NCBI GenBank assembly: GCA_002722245.1 | Contig: PBLA01000016.1 | Coordinates: 1 to 53,382 of the forward strand | DNA: 53,382 nt | Direction: 5' to 3' | DNA from: Flavobacteriales bacterium | GTDB taxonomy: Bacteria > Bacteroidota > Bacteroidia > Flavobacteriales_C > GCA-002722245 | In this document: positions 18,238 to 30,000 of the stretch, one piece after another | How positions within the stretch are numbered: the stretch's first letter is position 1 | How the letters are laid out: every line of letters starts with the position of its first letter | Made by a program: the position numbers and the translations under genes | The notes under the pieces: generated by a model | Seen by the model: the letters and a program-made list of their open reading frames with translations, nothing else | Told to the model about the DNA's origin: nothing | The model's database searches: none

Positions 18238-18957
18238 TTACTTTCCTTGAAATTTTATCCACGAAAACAAAACACCCAATATATTAAACACTACAACAAC
18301 GAGATGTAAAATGGTAAGATCTTTTTTTAATACAATACTATTCACTGTAAATTCATCCCTTATTTCTCGTTCTAAGAGGTGACAACTTTCCAATGAAAGT
18401 GCCTCCACTTTTGAAAAATCTTGAGCAGGAATTTGTGATTGGGTCACATTATTTGCCGTATACCAATCTGACGGGGTATAAAAATCATTCAACGCCAATT
18501 TGTAAGATGTTTTTTCTTGTTCAACTTCAATAAATTGACGAACGTATTGGTGGGTTTCCAAATTATTTTGTACACTTAAATTGAACGGTATTCTTCGCGC
18601 CCTATTTGTAACAATATCGATCTCCACATAATCATAATTAGAAAAATCAATGTCAAGATCCTCTAACGGAAACCATACCCCTGTAAATGCATGTCCTTTC
18701 CTGTTAGACTTCGTATAAATAAAAGAAAACGAACCTTTATCACGAATAATTAACTCACCTCGAGAGGCCTGTTCTGTGTAATCTTCTGCGAATGTTCCAC
18801 AGCTTCGCTTGGGTTTTTCATTGTTTTGAGTAGATATGAGCAGGGGTAAAATAGAGTATTGAGCTACCCAGCGACTCACGATAATTACCAAAAATGAGGT
18901 CGTAGCAAGAACTACAAGAGCATTTTTAAATCCTGAGGTAAACTTTTTGGTATTCAT
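18238..18957 (-). CDS. Membrane protein with lectin-like extracytoplasmic domain, no output domain
   Basis: 239 residues. TM helix about 12-35 and a second about 213-233 flank a beta-rich domain of about 170 residues. Its core (GSFSFIYTKSNRKGHAF, DFSNYDYVEIDIVTN) resembles the jelly-roll domains related to CBM11/CIA30 that sit in front of kinase or AraC-type output domains in Bacteroidota sensors. Here the protein stops just after the second helix (ending WIKFQGK), so any sensory function would need a separate partner. It lies between a GH18 gene and a giant T9SS protein gene on the same strand. Exact family not recognised. Confidence 0.6.
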   Translation of the reverse strand: MNTKKFTSGFKNALVVLATTSFLVIIVSRWVAQYSILPLLISTQNNEKPKRSCGTFAEDYTEQASRGELIIRDKGSFSFIYTKSNRKGHAFTGVWFPLEDLDIDFSNYDYVEIDIVTNRARRIPFNLSVQNNLETHQYVRQFIEVEQEKTSYKLALNDFYTPSDWYTANNVTQSQIPAQDFSKVEALSLESCHLLEREIRDEFTVNSIVLKKDLTILHLVVVVFNILGVLFSWIKFQGK

Positions 18958-19042
18958 AACGCAAAAACATTACGCAAGAAAAGTGATGAAGGTTTATGGT
19001 CTAGACTAAATTTAACGTGATTAATCCCCTAGAAATCCTAAC

Positions 19043-22000
19043 TTATTTCATTAATGCCACGGTACCATTTTGTTGCTTTTGCTCAATCCCTCCTTGATCT
19101 GATACGTAATCATAAGTAACCTTATATACGTATACATCACATTCGGCCATTCGCCCTGAAACTGTTCCGTCCCACCCTTCACCAAGTATATTCGTTTGGT
19201 AGATTAAAACACCCCACCGATTATAAATTCGAAAATCAAAATTATCCACATGACCGTTCGTTACAGGCATAAATACCTGATTTAAACCGTTATCATCAGC
19301 TGGAGTAAATGCATTTGGTATGAATAACTTCCCTTCACAATATTCTTCTACTTCAGAGGAATAGTGTGCATTACAATGTTTATTGGATGCCCGAATGACA
19401 TACGTTCCTGGCGCTTCAATTTCCACCTCCTCTGATCTACCAAAATCATCCCAAGATAAAATTACGTTTTCATCTTCTGACGACACTTTTAATATTGTTT
19501 TTTCAATATCAAAACAATAGGCCTTTTTCCCTACTAAATCGGTTATATCTGCATGAGGTGTATCAATTTTCGTAACATTGATTTCAAAGGTATCCTTACA
19601 ATACTCACCCTCTACGAAACTTAAATAAGCTCCTGTTTCAGACACCTCCAATACATGATTAAATTCATCCTTATCCCAATAAATATTATATTTTTCAATA
19701 AAATCCGGCTCAAGGAGAATAGTTTGTCCCTCACAAACTATTTTTTCTTTTTCAAAGTATGGGTCTTCAATAATCTCTTTAAAGACATTGATTTCGTCTG
19801 TACCTAAACATCCTATAGAATCTCTTACTTCAACACTATATACTCCCTCTTCTTTAACTTCTAACGTTTGTTGAGTTTCTCCATTGTTCCAAATAAAATT
19901 TAACCCTTTATTCTTCGCATTTAATACTATCGTCTGATATTTACAAATAGTAGTATCATTACCAATATCTACGACAGGTAGTTGATTTACTTTGAGAAAC
20001 ATGTTTGAGGTATCCGCGCAACCAATATTATCACTTACAACTACCTCATATATACCTGAAGAGTTAATAGTTATATCTTGAGTGGATTCTCCCGTACTCC
20101 ATTTATAATTCAATCCATCATTTTTCGCATTTAAAACAACAGTCTCTCCAATGCAAATTGCGGTGTCCTTTCCAAGATTAGCAATAGGCATTGGATTAAC
20201 TGTCAGTAATAAAGAATCACTGCCCAAGCATCCAAACTCATCATTTACAACAACCCCATACGTTCCTGATTGAGTTGCAACAAGCACTTGTTCAGTATTC
20301 CCTGTGTTCCAAGTGTAATATAAGTCAGGGTTCTTTGCATCAAGTATAACCGATTCCCCATCGCAAATACTAGTGTCTGCACCAATATTCACAACAGGTA
20401 AATCTCTAAAAAACAGCTCTATTGAGTCAGATGATGAACATCCTATATTATCTGTAACTACAACCGTATATTCTCCATCCAAGGTAATATTTATTGTTTG
20501 TGAATGACCACCAGTATTCCACAAATAACTTGCTCCACTATTAGAAGCTGAAATCGTAATATCATCTCCTTTACAAAGCGTAGAGTCATTTCCTAAATTA
20601 ACAATAGGTAATTCTTGTATTGTAATGTTAACAGTAGTATCTCCCTTACACCCTTCAGCATTCGTAACCTCTAAGGAATAATTTCCTGATTCCTTAACGT
20701 TAATAAAGGATTGAGTGGAGTTATTACTCCATAAGTAAGTTCCTGCTAGAGATGTTTTTAAAGTAATGGAATCACCTGCACAAATTGTATTATTACCACC
20801 CAGATCAACTTCAGGCCTATCATGAACAATCACTAAAATTGAATCTCCTCCAATTGCATTATGAATTACCGGTGCAAATGAGATATCGTCAATTGCAAAA
20901 TCATTACCTCCACTCGCTGTATTTTGATTATCTAAACAAATTTCTACAGAAGTATTTAGCCCTGAGTTCCATTGAGCGGCATATTGATCCCATTGACATG
21001 CAGTTGTTGTTGCTGTTAATTGACTTCCCATTAGGGCACCATTAATTTTGAATTCTAAAATGGCTGGATTGGAGGGATGTACAGAAGTAATCCAACCTGA
21101 AAATTCATAATCAGTTTCAGGATCAACATTTACTGTTTGACACCAAACACTTACCCCAGCTTGAGTTGCGGCATTAACTACCATCATATTGCCCGCTCCT
21201 GAAGTATGGTCTCCACATGTTCTAAAACCGCTATGTGTCGCCTTTGGATTAGAATTCACACAGTATCTTCCCTCATTTAAAACACTTAATGCACACCCAT
21301 CTGAATATCCGCTTGTAAAACCAGTTCCTCCTTGCTCGAAGTCTCCATTTACAATAATATTATCACCTGTTGTGGAACCACTAGGGGTTCCAACAAAATA
21401 ATAAGTGTTGTTAATTGGTGATACTTCAATTGTTGAATTATCAATAGCTGTAAAATCTCCATTGCCTCCCCAAACTTGATCCGATACATTTTTAGCTTGA
21501 ATTTCTATTGAATCGCCTTTACATAAGTAAACAGTGTCTTCATCAAAATGGTCTATTACACAAATTTCAACATTAACCTCCTTTGAATCTGAAGATTTGC
21601 ACCCTTTATCGTTTGATATCTCTACCGTATAAATACCTGTTGTTGTAACATCAATAGATTGAATGTTTTCTCCAGTGCTCCAGGAATAACTAGCGGCACT
21701 TGGAGCATTTAATGTTACCGATTCCTTTTCACAAATAGTTGTATCATTTCCTAAGTCAAAAACTATTGTATCTTTCACCAAGTATAAAATTTGCGCTCTT
21801 TCACTCTCACATCCATCAATCGTTTGTGACACCCAAAATTCAGTAACCCCAAATTGATTGTTATCAACTGAAGGAACAGTTGCTGTACCATCTGAACTTA
21901 TTTCTGAAGAATACCATTTTAAACTCTGACCCGTTACATAATCTGAAAGCAGTGTACTTGAATTTGATGGACAAACTCTAATTGTATCTAGCACTTTATA

Positions 22001-24100
22001 AAACTCAAAATTTAACCCTCCGCCATTGTCTCCATAATTAGAATCACTCCAAGTAAATCTTTCCCCTTCTCCAGTTGCTACTCTTTCAAAGTAATAGGTA
22101 TGTTCCGTATTGTAACCATCAGGCGAAGGTCGATTTGCATTAGCTCCATTGATTTGCCAAAAAATTCCAGCAACTGGCGTAATATTTGCGCTTGCATTTT
22201 TCTCTTTATACCTATAAGCTGCATCCATAACATTTTTTGTAGGATCACTTGACCATACACTCCATGTTCCTGAAACTTTAATTTTATATTTCTCTCCTAC
22301 TTCTAATCCATTTACTGTTTCATTTAATTCTTTTGAAGAATCAAAATAAAAATTATAGAATGGTGTACCATCAATTCCATTTACCACTGGCTTGTCTACG
22401 TCACAAACTTCGCAAACAATTGATTGCGTATTTTCATCTGCACTTGATCCTATGGCCTGACCGCCAGCTGCTGATACAGGAACTCCATTCGCATCAACAT
22501 TTCCGGCTAAAACATCATTATTTATATCAGATAATTTAAACCCTGCATCCCCTTCAACAGCATCTGCACAACCATCATCATCAGAATCTAGATCTAAATA
22601 ATCTTCAATCCCATCTCCATCGGTATCACAATGTGTAGCGAAATCTGCTCCGAAGGTGAAGTTCACGTAGTTTTCATTGGCTAAATAATCGAATGAAATT
22701 TGATTGAAAACGCCATTCATTCGTAATACAACATAGCCTTCTTTACCAGTTATTTTTGTAGGAGAATTAATTGTAACTGGTCCTGATTGAAATAAGACTT
22801 CAACTGCATTTGAAAATTCAATTGGTACTGTTGGACCTCCTCCAATTGAGGAAAACATCAGTGTTGGATTTAATACGGGTTGATCGAAAGTTATTACATT
22901 GTTAGAAGTAAACCTGTTTTTAATCACTGTTGTATTCGGTATATTATAATGCGAAGGAAACTTGTTATAAGCGAATATTGTTGGAGTAGTTTCAATATTA
23001 ATTGATGAGGTATAGGTATATCCTACTCCATTTATTACTCCGATTGCAGTTTTACCATTTACTGAAGGCACTCCCGACCATTGGAAATTGCTTGTCATAC
23101 ACTCATCTATATCCAGTATCCCATCATTATCATCATCTAAATCATAATCATCACACACGCCATCACCGTCATTATCATCACAATCACACACTGGGGCTTT
23201 TTGCAAATCATTAACACTCGTTCCTACTGTTTGTCCATTTCCTGCTAAAACGGGAACTCCATTTGTACCTACAACACCACTCAACACTTCACCTGATAAA
23301 TCTGTACTTTCAAAACCTGCTCCGCCTTCTAATGCATCCTGGCAACCATCTCCATCACTATCTGTATCCAAACTATTTTTTATCCCATCTCCATCTGTAT
23401 CTATGGTACACATAACAATTCCATGGCCTTCGCCTGCAATGTTGGTTGGGCCGTCTACTTTTTGAGATAATACAACTTCGTTCTCCCCTGTTGTATTCCA
23501 AACAATATTTAACGGCTGTGGATCACCGCTTAAGATCTTCATAGGTTCCAATTCTCTCCCTGAACTTCTTTTTCCCTCAAATGTTATTTCTCCTTTTGAA
23601 TCAATTTTTAATCTCACAACCGGTTTTTCTGTATCCCCATTAATTACCCATACCTGATCATTTCCTCCTTGGCCAAACCCTGTGTTATCGGAATCAAAAA
23701 CCAATAAGGATTCTCCCGCTAAACCATTACCAAAACATTGTATCTGGTTTGGAACAACATCAATACCATTTACTTTAAGGTTGAACGAATTATCCAACTT
23801 AAAAATATCAAACTGAAACCCTCCATCGGCACTAGGTGCTAAGAACGTGGTAGTTTTTCCATTACTTGTTTGAAACGCCTTACTCACGTAAGTATTTGGA
23901 CATTCTATCTCATCTAAAATACCATCGTTATCATCGTCCAAATCTACACCATCACACACGCCATCGTTATCTGAATCCGAATCGCATTGAGCTTGTACCG
24001 ATGAAAAAAAGCCAAACAATACTATTAAGAGTAGAGGAGCGATTTTGTAAATACTATGGAACGTGTTACTTTTCAATTTTGAGTACCTTCTTAACTGCAA
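19043..24100 (-). CDS. Giant T9SS type B surface protein with Ca-binding and Ig-like repeats
   Basis: 1685 residues. Signal peptide 1 to about 38. Thrombospondin type-3-like calcium repeats (D-x-D-x-D-G) occur at about 39-67, 234-257, 307-333 and 491-515, separated by beta domains. A PA14/jelly-roll-like segment lies at about 575-705 and a CBM4/9-like domain (IIVNGDFEQGG) at about 914-1078. Several Ig-like repeats with the LGNDTTIC ... YLWSTG pattern run from about 785 to 1500. The last about 90 residues (FIPNAFTPADDNGLN ... FRIYNRWGVLIYQT ... GWDGT) form a gliding-motility-associated, type B T9SS sorting domain. Probable cell-surface adhesin; ligand unknown. Confidence 0.88.
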   Translation of the reverse strand: MQLRRYSKLKSNTFHSIYKIAPLLLIVLFGFFSSVQAQCDSDSDNDGVCDGVDLDDDNDGILDEIECPNTYVSKAFQTSNGKTTTFLAPSADGGFQFDIFKLDNSFNLKVNGIDVVPNQIQCFGNGLAGESLLVFDSDNTGFGQGGNDQVWVINGDTEKPVVRLKIDSKGEITFEGKRSSGRELEPMKILSGDPQPLNIVWNTTGENEVVLSQKVDGPTNIAGEGHGIVMCTIDTDGDGIKNSLDTDSDGDGCQDALEGGAGFESTDLSGEVLSGVVGTNGVPVLAGNGQTVGTSVNDLQKAPVCDCDDNDGDGVCDDYDLDDDNDGILDIDECMTSNFQWSGVPSVNGKTAIGVINGVGYTYTSSINIETTPTIFAYNKFPSHYNIPNTTVIKNRFTSNNVITFDQPVLNPTLMFSSIGGGPTVPIEFSNAVEVLFQSGPVTINSPTKITGKEGYVVLRMNGVFNQISFDYLANENYVNFTFGADFATHCDTDGDGIEDYLDLDSDDDGCADAVEGDAGFKLSDINNDVLAGNVDANGVPVSAAGGQAIGSSADENTQSIVCEVCDVDKPVVNGIDGTPFYNFYFDSSKELNETVNGLEVGEKYKIKVSGTWSVWSSDPTKNVMDAAYRYKEKNASANITPVAGIFWQINGANANRPSPDGYNTEHTYYFERVATGEGERFTWSDSNYGDNGGGLNFEFYKVLDTIRVCPSNSSTLLSDYVTGQSLKWYSSEISSDGTATVPSVDNNQFGVTEFWVSQTIDGCESERAQILYLVKDTIVFDLGNDTTICEKESVTLNAPSAASYSWSTGENIQSIDVTTTGIYTVEISNDKGCKSSDSKEVNVEICVIDHFDEDTVYLCKGDSIEIQAKNVSDQVWGGNGDFTAIDNSTIEVSPINNTYYFVGTPSGSTTGDNIIVNGDFEQGGTGFTSGYSDGCALSVLNEGRYCVNSNPKATHSGFRTCGDHTSGAGNMMVVNAATQAGVSVWCQTVNVDPETDYEFSGWITSVHPSNPAILEFKINGALMGSQLTATTTACQWDQYAAQWNSGLNTSVEICLDNQNTASGGNDFAIDDISFAPVIHNAIGGDSILVIVHDRPEVDLGGNNTICAGDSITLKTSLAGTYLWSNNSTQSFINVKESGNYSLEVTNAEGCKGDTTVNITIQELPIVNLGNDSTLCKGDDITISASNSGASYLWNTGGHSQTINITLDGEYTVVVTDNIGCSSSDSIELFFRDLPVVNIGADTSICDGESVILDAKNPDLYYTWNTGNTEQVLVATQSGTYGVVVNDEFGCLGSDSLLLTVNPMPIANLGKDTAICIGETVVLNAKNDGLNYKWSTGESTQDITINSSGIYEVVVSDNIGCADTSNMFLKVNQLPVVDIGNDTTICKYQTIVLNAKNKGLNFIWNNGETQQTLEVKEEGVYSVEVRDSIGCLGTDEINVFKEIIEDPYFEKEKIVCEGQTILLEPDFIEKYNIYWDKDEFNHVLEVSETGAYLSFVEGEYCKDTFEINVTKIDTPHADITDLVGKKAYCFDIEKTILKVSSEDENVILSWDDFGRSEEVEIEAPGTYVIRASNKHCNAHYSSEVEEYCEGKLFIPNAFTPADDNGLNQVFMPVTNGHVDNFDFRIYNRWGVLIYQTNILGEGWDGTVSGRMAECDVYVYKVTYDYVSDQGGIEQKQQNGTVALMK

Positions 24101-24273
24101 CGTTCAAATCCTTGAGAAGATTCTAAACATTCAAATACAGGGCGAGGTAAAATATGTAAGTTGCTTTGTTTTAACAAAACCTTTTTATATATTTTATAGT
24201 TTTTAAAAACTAAATTACTAGTTTAAAAAACTGATAATTAATATTTTAATTAAATTAAAAACAGCTTTTATAT

Positions 24274-25791
24274 TTAAACGATTTCATTTAAATCACTTAA
24301 ATAAACATCCGAATTACGCGAATAATCAACATCATTAATCGGGAATTGTTCGCTCCGAATCTTTTCAAAAGAATGACTACTTAATAACTTGTAAACAAAC
24401 AGCTTATAGGTTTGCTTATTACTCAACCGAGCAATATAATGACGAATATCTCTCGCTGTCTCTTTAAAGAGGTCGTTCAGAAGTGCCAGTAAAGCTTTTT
24501 GATCGGGATCTAACTCAAGTTCATTTCTCCTTACTTTACGATTAAAAGCCTCCAAAGCATTATCAAAGGTATCAATCTTACCCTGAAGGTAATTCTGAAC
24601 CAAGAACAATAAATCTCCTTCCATATAATGTTTGGAATATTTCTTCTTTTTTGACAAACTAAAAAATTCTGTAAGAAGAGGACCTGCTTCTTTGTAATTT
24701 TCTGCTGTAATTTGAAGTTCTATTAAGCTTAAATAAATCCTTCCAACGATTAAAGGATTTGTAATATAACCTTTAGACATAATCTCCTTAAAGGAAATAA
24801 TTAATTGGTTTAATCGATGACCATCAGATTCCCATGATTGAATAAAACAATGATTGGTAAAATAAATATCATAGTATTTCTCGGCAAAAACACTATCATT
24901 TCCTCCATCCATTATTGATTTAAAATGACGCTCCATAAAAACTAAATAAGCAGACAACTCCTTCACTCTTGCCTGAGATCGAAGTAATGTAAAGGTGTTG
25001 CTTAACACCATTAAACGCAATAAATGATCGGATTCAAATACTGGCGATAGCATTAAATGTTTCAACTGTTTTTTTCGAATAGAATGGTGACTTCCAAGAT
25101 CATTAAGCACAACAGATTCAATGGACTTAATCTCAAAAGAAATATGCTTCGCAGTATCCGAATTCAAATCTAAAGCTTCTAATGTTTTCGTGACTTGTTG
25201 TACTCTATTTTGATACTCTTGATCTCTTTTCTTAAAAAAATAATCATAATACAATGTTGTCACCATCCGATACATTTCCTCCAACCTCACTATTTTCGAT
25301 TCTTTCTCACAAACCGCATTCAATTCAGCTTGAATGGTTTCATTAGACGCTTCGTTTAACTCTCCATTTAAGAGATGAATGTTCCAATATTCCTTATAAA
25401 CTGATTTTAATACTGCAAACTCCTCTTTTTTATGCGCCTTCAGAATAAGTTTTTTACACAAACTTTTAGCTTCCGAAAAAAGACCTTTATCCATAAGGAT
25501 CTTCACACTCGATAATTCACCTCGAAAACCAAATTCAATATTTTTAGTGCTGTAATGACTTTGTAAATGCTTTAATACAACCTCATACAACAAACTTAAA
25601 TTTGATTGTGTTAACTTTTTAGTTTGTTTGACGGTCTTATTTATTTCATCAAACGAATACGTCTTTTGCTTATTTAGTAATTCAAAATACGTCTTCAATA
25701 AACTAGTTGACTTATTTCCATTTAAACGAATTTTTACAAAACGTTTTTCTCCTTGTGAGAGACTATGAATTAAATCATGTAGCTTTTTCAT
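24274..25791 (-). CDS. Cytosolic all-helical (TPR-like) hypothetical protein
   Basis: 505 residues with no signal peptide. The start MKKLHDLIHSLSQGEKRFVKIRL is amphipathic. The whole chain is paired helices rich in L, K and E, consistent with TPR-type or other helical-repeat scaffolds, and no catalytic motif is seen. It begins only 6 bases after the stop of a secreted T9SS cargo gene, so the two are co-transcribed. That makes a helper or regulator of the cargo gene possible, but this is inference from position only. I do not recognise the family. Confidence 0.7.
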   Translation of the reverse strand: MKKLHDLIHSLSQGEKRFVKIRLNGNKSTSLLKTYFELLNKQKTYSFDEINKTVKQTKKLTQSNLSLLYEVVLKHLQSHYSTKNIEFGFRGELSSVKILMDKGLFSEAKSLCKKLILKAHKKEEFAVLKSVYKEYWNIHLLNGELNEASNETIQAELNAVCEKESKIVRLEEMYRMVTTLYYDYFFKKRDQEYQNRVQQVTKTLEALDLNSDTAKHISFEIKSIESVVLNDLGSHHSIRKKQLKHLMLSPVFESDHLLRLMVLSNTFTLLRSQARVKELSAYLVFMERHFKSIMDGGNDSVFAEKYYDIYFTNHCFIQSWESDGHRLNQLIISFKEIMSKGYITNPLIVGRIYLSLIELQITAENYKEAGPLLTEFFSLSKKKKYSKHYMEGDLLFLVQNYLQGKIDTFDNALEAFNRKVRRNELELDPDQKALLALLNDLFKETARDIRHYIARLSNKQTYKLFVYKLLSSHSFEKIRSEQFPINDVDYSRNSDVYLSDLNEIV

Positions 25792-25797
25792 GAATAC

Positions 25798-26847
25798 TTA
25801 TTTAATCACCTTTAAAAGAGTATTTGATGGGGTGGGTAATTTAATAAAATACACGCCTTGTTCAAGTTTTGTTGTATTAATTGAGCAAAACTTTTGACCT
25901 GCAGTGTTTTGATGTGTCAATACTAATTGCCCTTTAGTATTGAATACCTCGATAACATTATTTTTATATGGAGAATCTATTTGGATATGCATTACATCCC
26001 CAATCGGATTGGGAAACACCATGCTCTTTTCAAAGGAAACCTCACGTGTTGAATTCGTTCCAGCAATGACTTCAACCTCAACAAATGCTTCCTCATACGC
26101 ATTGGAATCCTCTTCATAAAAACGAATCGTATAAATACCCTCTGCACTGAATTTTAAATGATTAAAGTCAAACCACTTTACGCCTGTCATACTTAAAATT
26201 CCATATAATTCTCCCGGTCCAGAAATTTGATCAACATAAATTGTTCCCGAATAACTAGAATCTAACGATCCCGTTAATGAGTTTATTACGCCAACTCTAA
26301 TTGGAAGGACCGCATCAACAGGGATAACATTACTTGCTTGCGGTTTGGCAAAAAGTTGATTTCCTCCACCGTTAACACAGTCACCGTTTGGTGATTCCTC
26401 ACAAAAATTCGCTTCTGGAGGAACTTCAAAAACCAAGTTACCAACGAAGGAACCTGGGTGTCCGCTCACATTTATTGAAACATGATAAGTCCCTATTTCT
26501 GAAAATGATATATCTTTTAAGTAAGCATAATATCCATTTGACGTCCCTGGAACTCCTTTTATATCTCCAGGCCCCGAAACCTTACTCAAGGAAAAATTAT
26601 ACGATCCTAATGTGTCAATAATACCAGTTTGAGGATCTCCAAAGGCAAACCAAAAAGGCATTGATCTTCCAGGAGGAGCATACATAATTGTATCACTATC
26701 AAATGATGTAAATAATTTAGTCACAGAGGATTCACCACAAACAACTTTTTCAAAATCACAAGGATTAGGAATGGCTTGGGCATCAACTTTAAGCGTTGAC
26801 AAGAGAAAAATAAACGGTAGAATTGTGTTAAGGGATTTCTTAAACAT
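25798..26847 (-). CDS. Secreted T9SS type A sorting-domain protein
   Basis: 349 residues. Signal peptide 1 to about 23 (ending VDAQA). Two beta-rich domains of about 100 residues each follow, with similar GPGDIKGVPG / GPGELYGILS segments (bacterial Ig-like or Calx-beta-like). A type A sorting domain of about 80 residues ends the protein (VFPNPIGDVMHI ... GVYFIKL ... LLKVIK). Exported through T9SS. Upstream partner in a two-gene unit with the TPR-like gene. Ligand or substrate unknown. Confidence 0.8.
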   Translation of the reverse strand: MFKKSLNTILPFIFLLSTLKVDAQAIPNPCDFEKVVCGESSVTKLFTSFDSDTIMYAPPGRSMPFWFAFGDPQTGIIDTLGSYNFSLSKVSGPGDIKGVPGTSNGYYAYLKDISFSEIGTYHVSINVSGHPGSFVGNLVFEVPPEANFCEESPNGDCVNGGGNQLFAKPQASNVIPVDAVLPIRVGVINSLTGSLDSSYSGTIYVDQISGPGELYGILSMTGVKWFDFNHLKFSAEGIYTIRFYEEDSNAYEEAFVEVEVIAGTNSTREVSFEKSMVFPNPIGDVMHIQIDSPYKNNVIEVFNTKGQLVLTHQNTAGQKFCSINTTKLEQGVYFIKLPTPSNTLLKVIK

Positions 26848-27031
26848 AGGCAGTTTTTACAATTGTACGAATAAATTCAATAAAAACTAAAAAACAGAAA
26901 AGGATAAAATTTAATTTTTAAAATCTAGCAAAAAATATTAAACATCACTATACGAGTTGCTTATGTATATTTTTTTTACTTTTTAAAAAAAACAAATTTA
27001 ACAATTACCACCAGTAAACACATGTTTTACA

Positions 27032-30000
27032 CTACCGTATTAATTGTACAAATCCATTTAATTGATAATTACCGCCAGATAAATCAGCATATTCTAAAAT
27101 CCAATAATACGTTCCTGGAGCACATTCCTCACCCGTTTCCAAGTTTACTCCATCCCAATTTGGCAAAACATCTGATGAATTAAATACAGGCCGTCCCCAT
27201 CGATTTACTACTTTAAAATTCATCTTTGTTGTATGTGAGGTTATAAATTCTATCGACTCATTAGGAGATTCTAAAGGAATAAATGTTTCATTTATTCCAT
27301 CATCATCAGGAGTAAACACATTCGGCATACTTAACGACACTGGCTTACAAAATTCAAAAACCTCTATCGTATCACTACCCACACACTCAAACATATTGAT
27401 TCTACTCACCGTGAATGATCCAGTATAATCCACTTCAATTTGATTTTGCTGCTCACCAGTGCTCCAAATAACATCCATCCCTTCCGCATTCAACAATTCA
27501 AGTGTCTTAACTTCTGAAGCTCCCTCACACAAAGGAAGAGAATCTCCCTGGATTATTTCTACCGAGGGAAGCGGTGATACAAAAACTTCAATTGTATCTC
27601 TACCAAAACATCCCTCATTATCAATCACTAACACATCATAAACATTAGCCTCGCCTACATCATAAGTTTCAGCCGTATCGGTAGATTGCCATATTTCTTG
27701 ATGAACAAAACTTGCATTTAAAATCAATGATGAACCAACACATATCGTAGTATCTTCTCCCAAATCAACTGGAATTTGCTCACCCTCAACAATCCAAACA
27801 GAATCTGAATTAAAACAACCATTTGTGTCTGTTACATCAACCCAATATTGACCAACAGCATCTATTTCCTCTAACCGTTCAACATTTCCTGTATTCCATA
27901 AATACGCCGCATATACTTCTGGAACTTGCAAAATCAAAGGCTTAAATGCACAAAACCGTGCAGAATCACCAATTTCAACATGTGGTAAATCAAACACCTC
28001 CAAGTGAGCCGTATCTGATCCTAAACACCCGTTGTTATCAAACACACGAAGCACATACTCGTTTGTACTATGTACATTTGCAGAATAACTTGTGCTACTC
28101 GTGTTTGTCCACGCATAGAACACATAAACATCTTCCACTTCTAAGCCCACGGAATCACCCATACAAATCGATGTGTCTTGAATATTAATAACAGGAACAG
28201 GACTTTCAAACGTATCAATATCAAGTGTGTCATAATTCACACAACCATGAACATCCATAACAGTAATAGAATATTCATGCGCACCTGTACTCATTCGACT
28301 AAAAGTTTCCGTTCCATCATTCCATAGAATAGAAACTGCCGAAGGAGCATAGGCTGAAATTTCAAAATCATGCTCCCTACAAATTGTAGTGTCATTACCC
28401 AACTCAACAACAGGGGCAGTATGTTTCGACACATAAATCGTATCGTAATTAATACAACCATTGCTATCAGTCACCGATGCAAAATAATCCCCAGAGAGAT
28501 TTACTGTTACACTCGAAGATGTCGCTCCATTATTCCACAACCAACTCGCTCCAGAATATATCGATAATGTAATACTATCCTCCTCACAAACAGCCGTATC
28601 AACGCCCAAATCAATTAGTGGTAATTCATACATTGATAATGACATTTCATCATTATTTTCACAACCGTTAGTATCCGTTACGGTCACGCTATAATCCCCT
28701 GCTTGAGTAAGCAATATCGTTTGCGTAGTTAAACCATTACTCCACTCCCATTGCTCTCCAACTACAGCATCTATTTCGAGCGTATCTCCAGAACATATAG
28801 AAGTATCCTCTCCAATATTAACGACCGGTAAGTCATATACCCCAATTGTAATGGTGTCATAATTCACACAACCATTTTCATCCTCTACACGCAAAGAATA
28901 ATCATTAGCTAAAAACACCAAAATATTTCTACCTGTATCCAACGTATTCCACTCAAATTCATAATCCCCTTCAATACCTATAATTATAGAATTATTTGAA
29001 CATATGGATGTGTCCGCGCCTAGATCTACTATTGGCAAGGCGTAAATGATTAAATTAACCGTATCATAATTTACACATCCATTCGCATCTGTTACCACTA
29101 CGTCAAAATCACCCGCTGTATTCACAGATATTTGTTTGGAAACCTCTCCTGTATTCCAAGACCAATCCACACCAATTTCTGCATCAAAAGTTATGGTACT
29201 ATCTGCACAAATCGACGTGTCATTACCTAAATTAACCAATGGCAAAGGATTTACCAATACATTCACGGTATCATAATTTATGCATCCATTCCCATCTGTT
29301 ACCATCACATCATAATCCCCTTCTGCATCAACCGTTATTTGCTGAGAAGTTTCTCCTGTATTCCAAGACCAATTTACTCCAACAACAACATCTATAACCA
29401 AAGTACTATCTGCACAAATCGACGTATCATTACCTAAATTAACAACTGGTAAATCATTAATAATTATTGTTCCATTTGCTTCTTCCGATCCGCATCCATC
29501 TGGGGTGATTGTATAGTTAAATACTCCTGATTCCGTGGGGGTTCCACTGATTGTAATCGTGTTCCCTGAATAATCAGCCAATAAACCTGATGGAAGTCCT
29601 GAACTCGACAAAATTGTTGTTACCCCTGTGGTTGAATGCGTGATGTCCGTTAACGCTGTATTTATACACAATGTCGGACTGCTTGAACCTGCGGCTACCG
29701 TTCGATCGCCTGTGACTGTGATTGTACCTGTGGCCAATGCTGACCCGCATCCATCTGGGGTAATCGTGTAATTAAATACCCCTGATTCCGTGGGGGTTCC
29801 ACTGATTGTAATCGTGTTCCCTGAATAGTTTGCCGATAACCCTGATGGAAGTCCAGCGCTCGACAAAATTGTCGTTACGCCTGTAGTTGAATGCGTGATG
29901 TCCGTTAACGCTGTATTTTCGCACAATGTCGGACTGCTTGAACCTGCGGCTACTGTTCGATCGCCTGTAACTGTGATCGTACCTGTGGCAGTAGTTGCGC

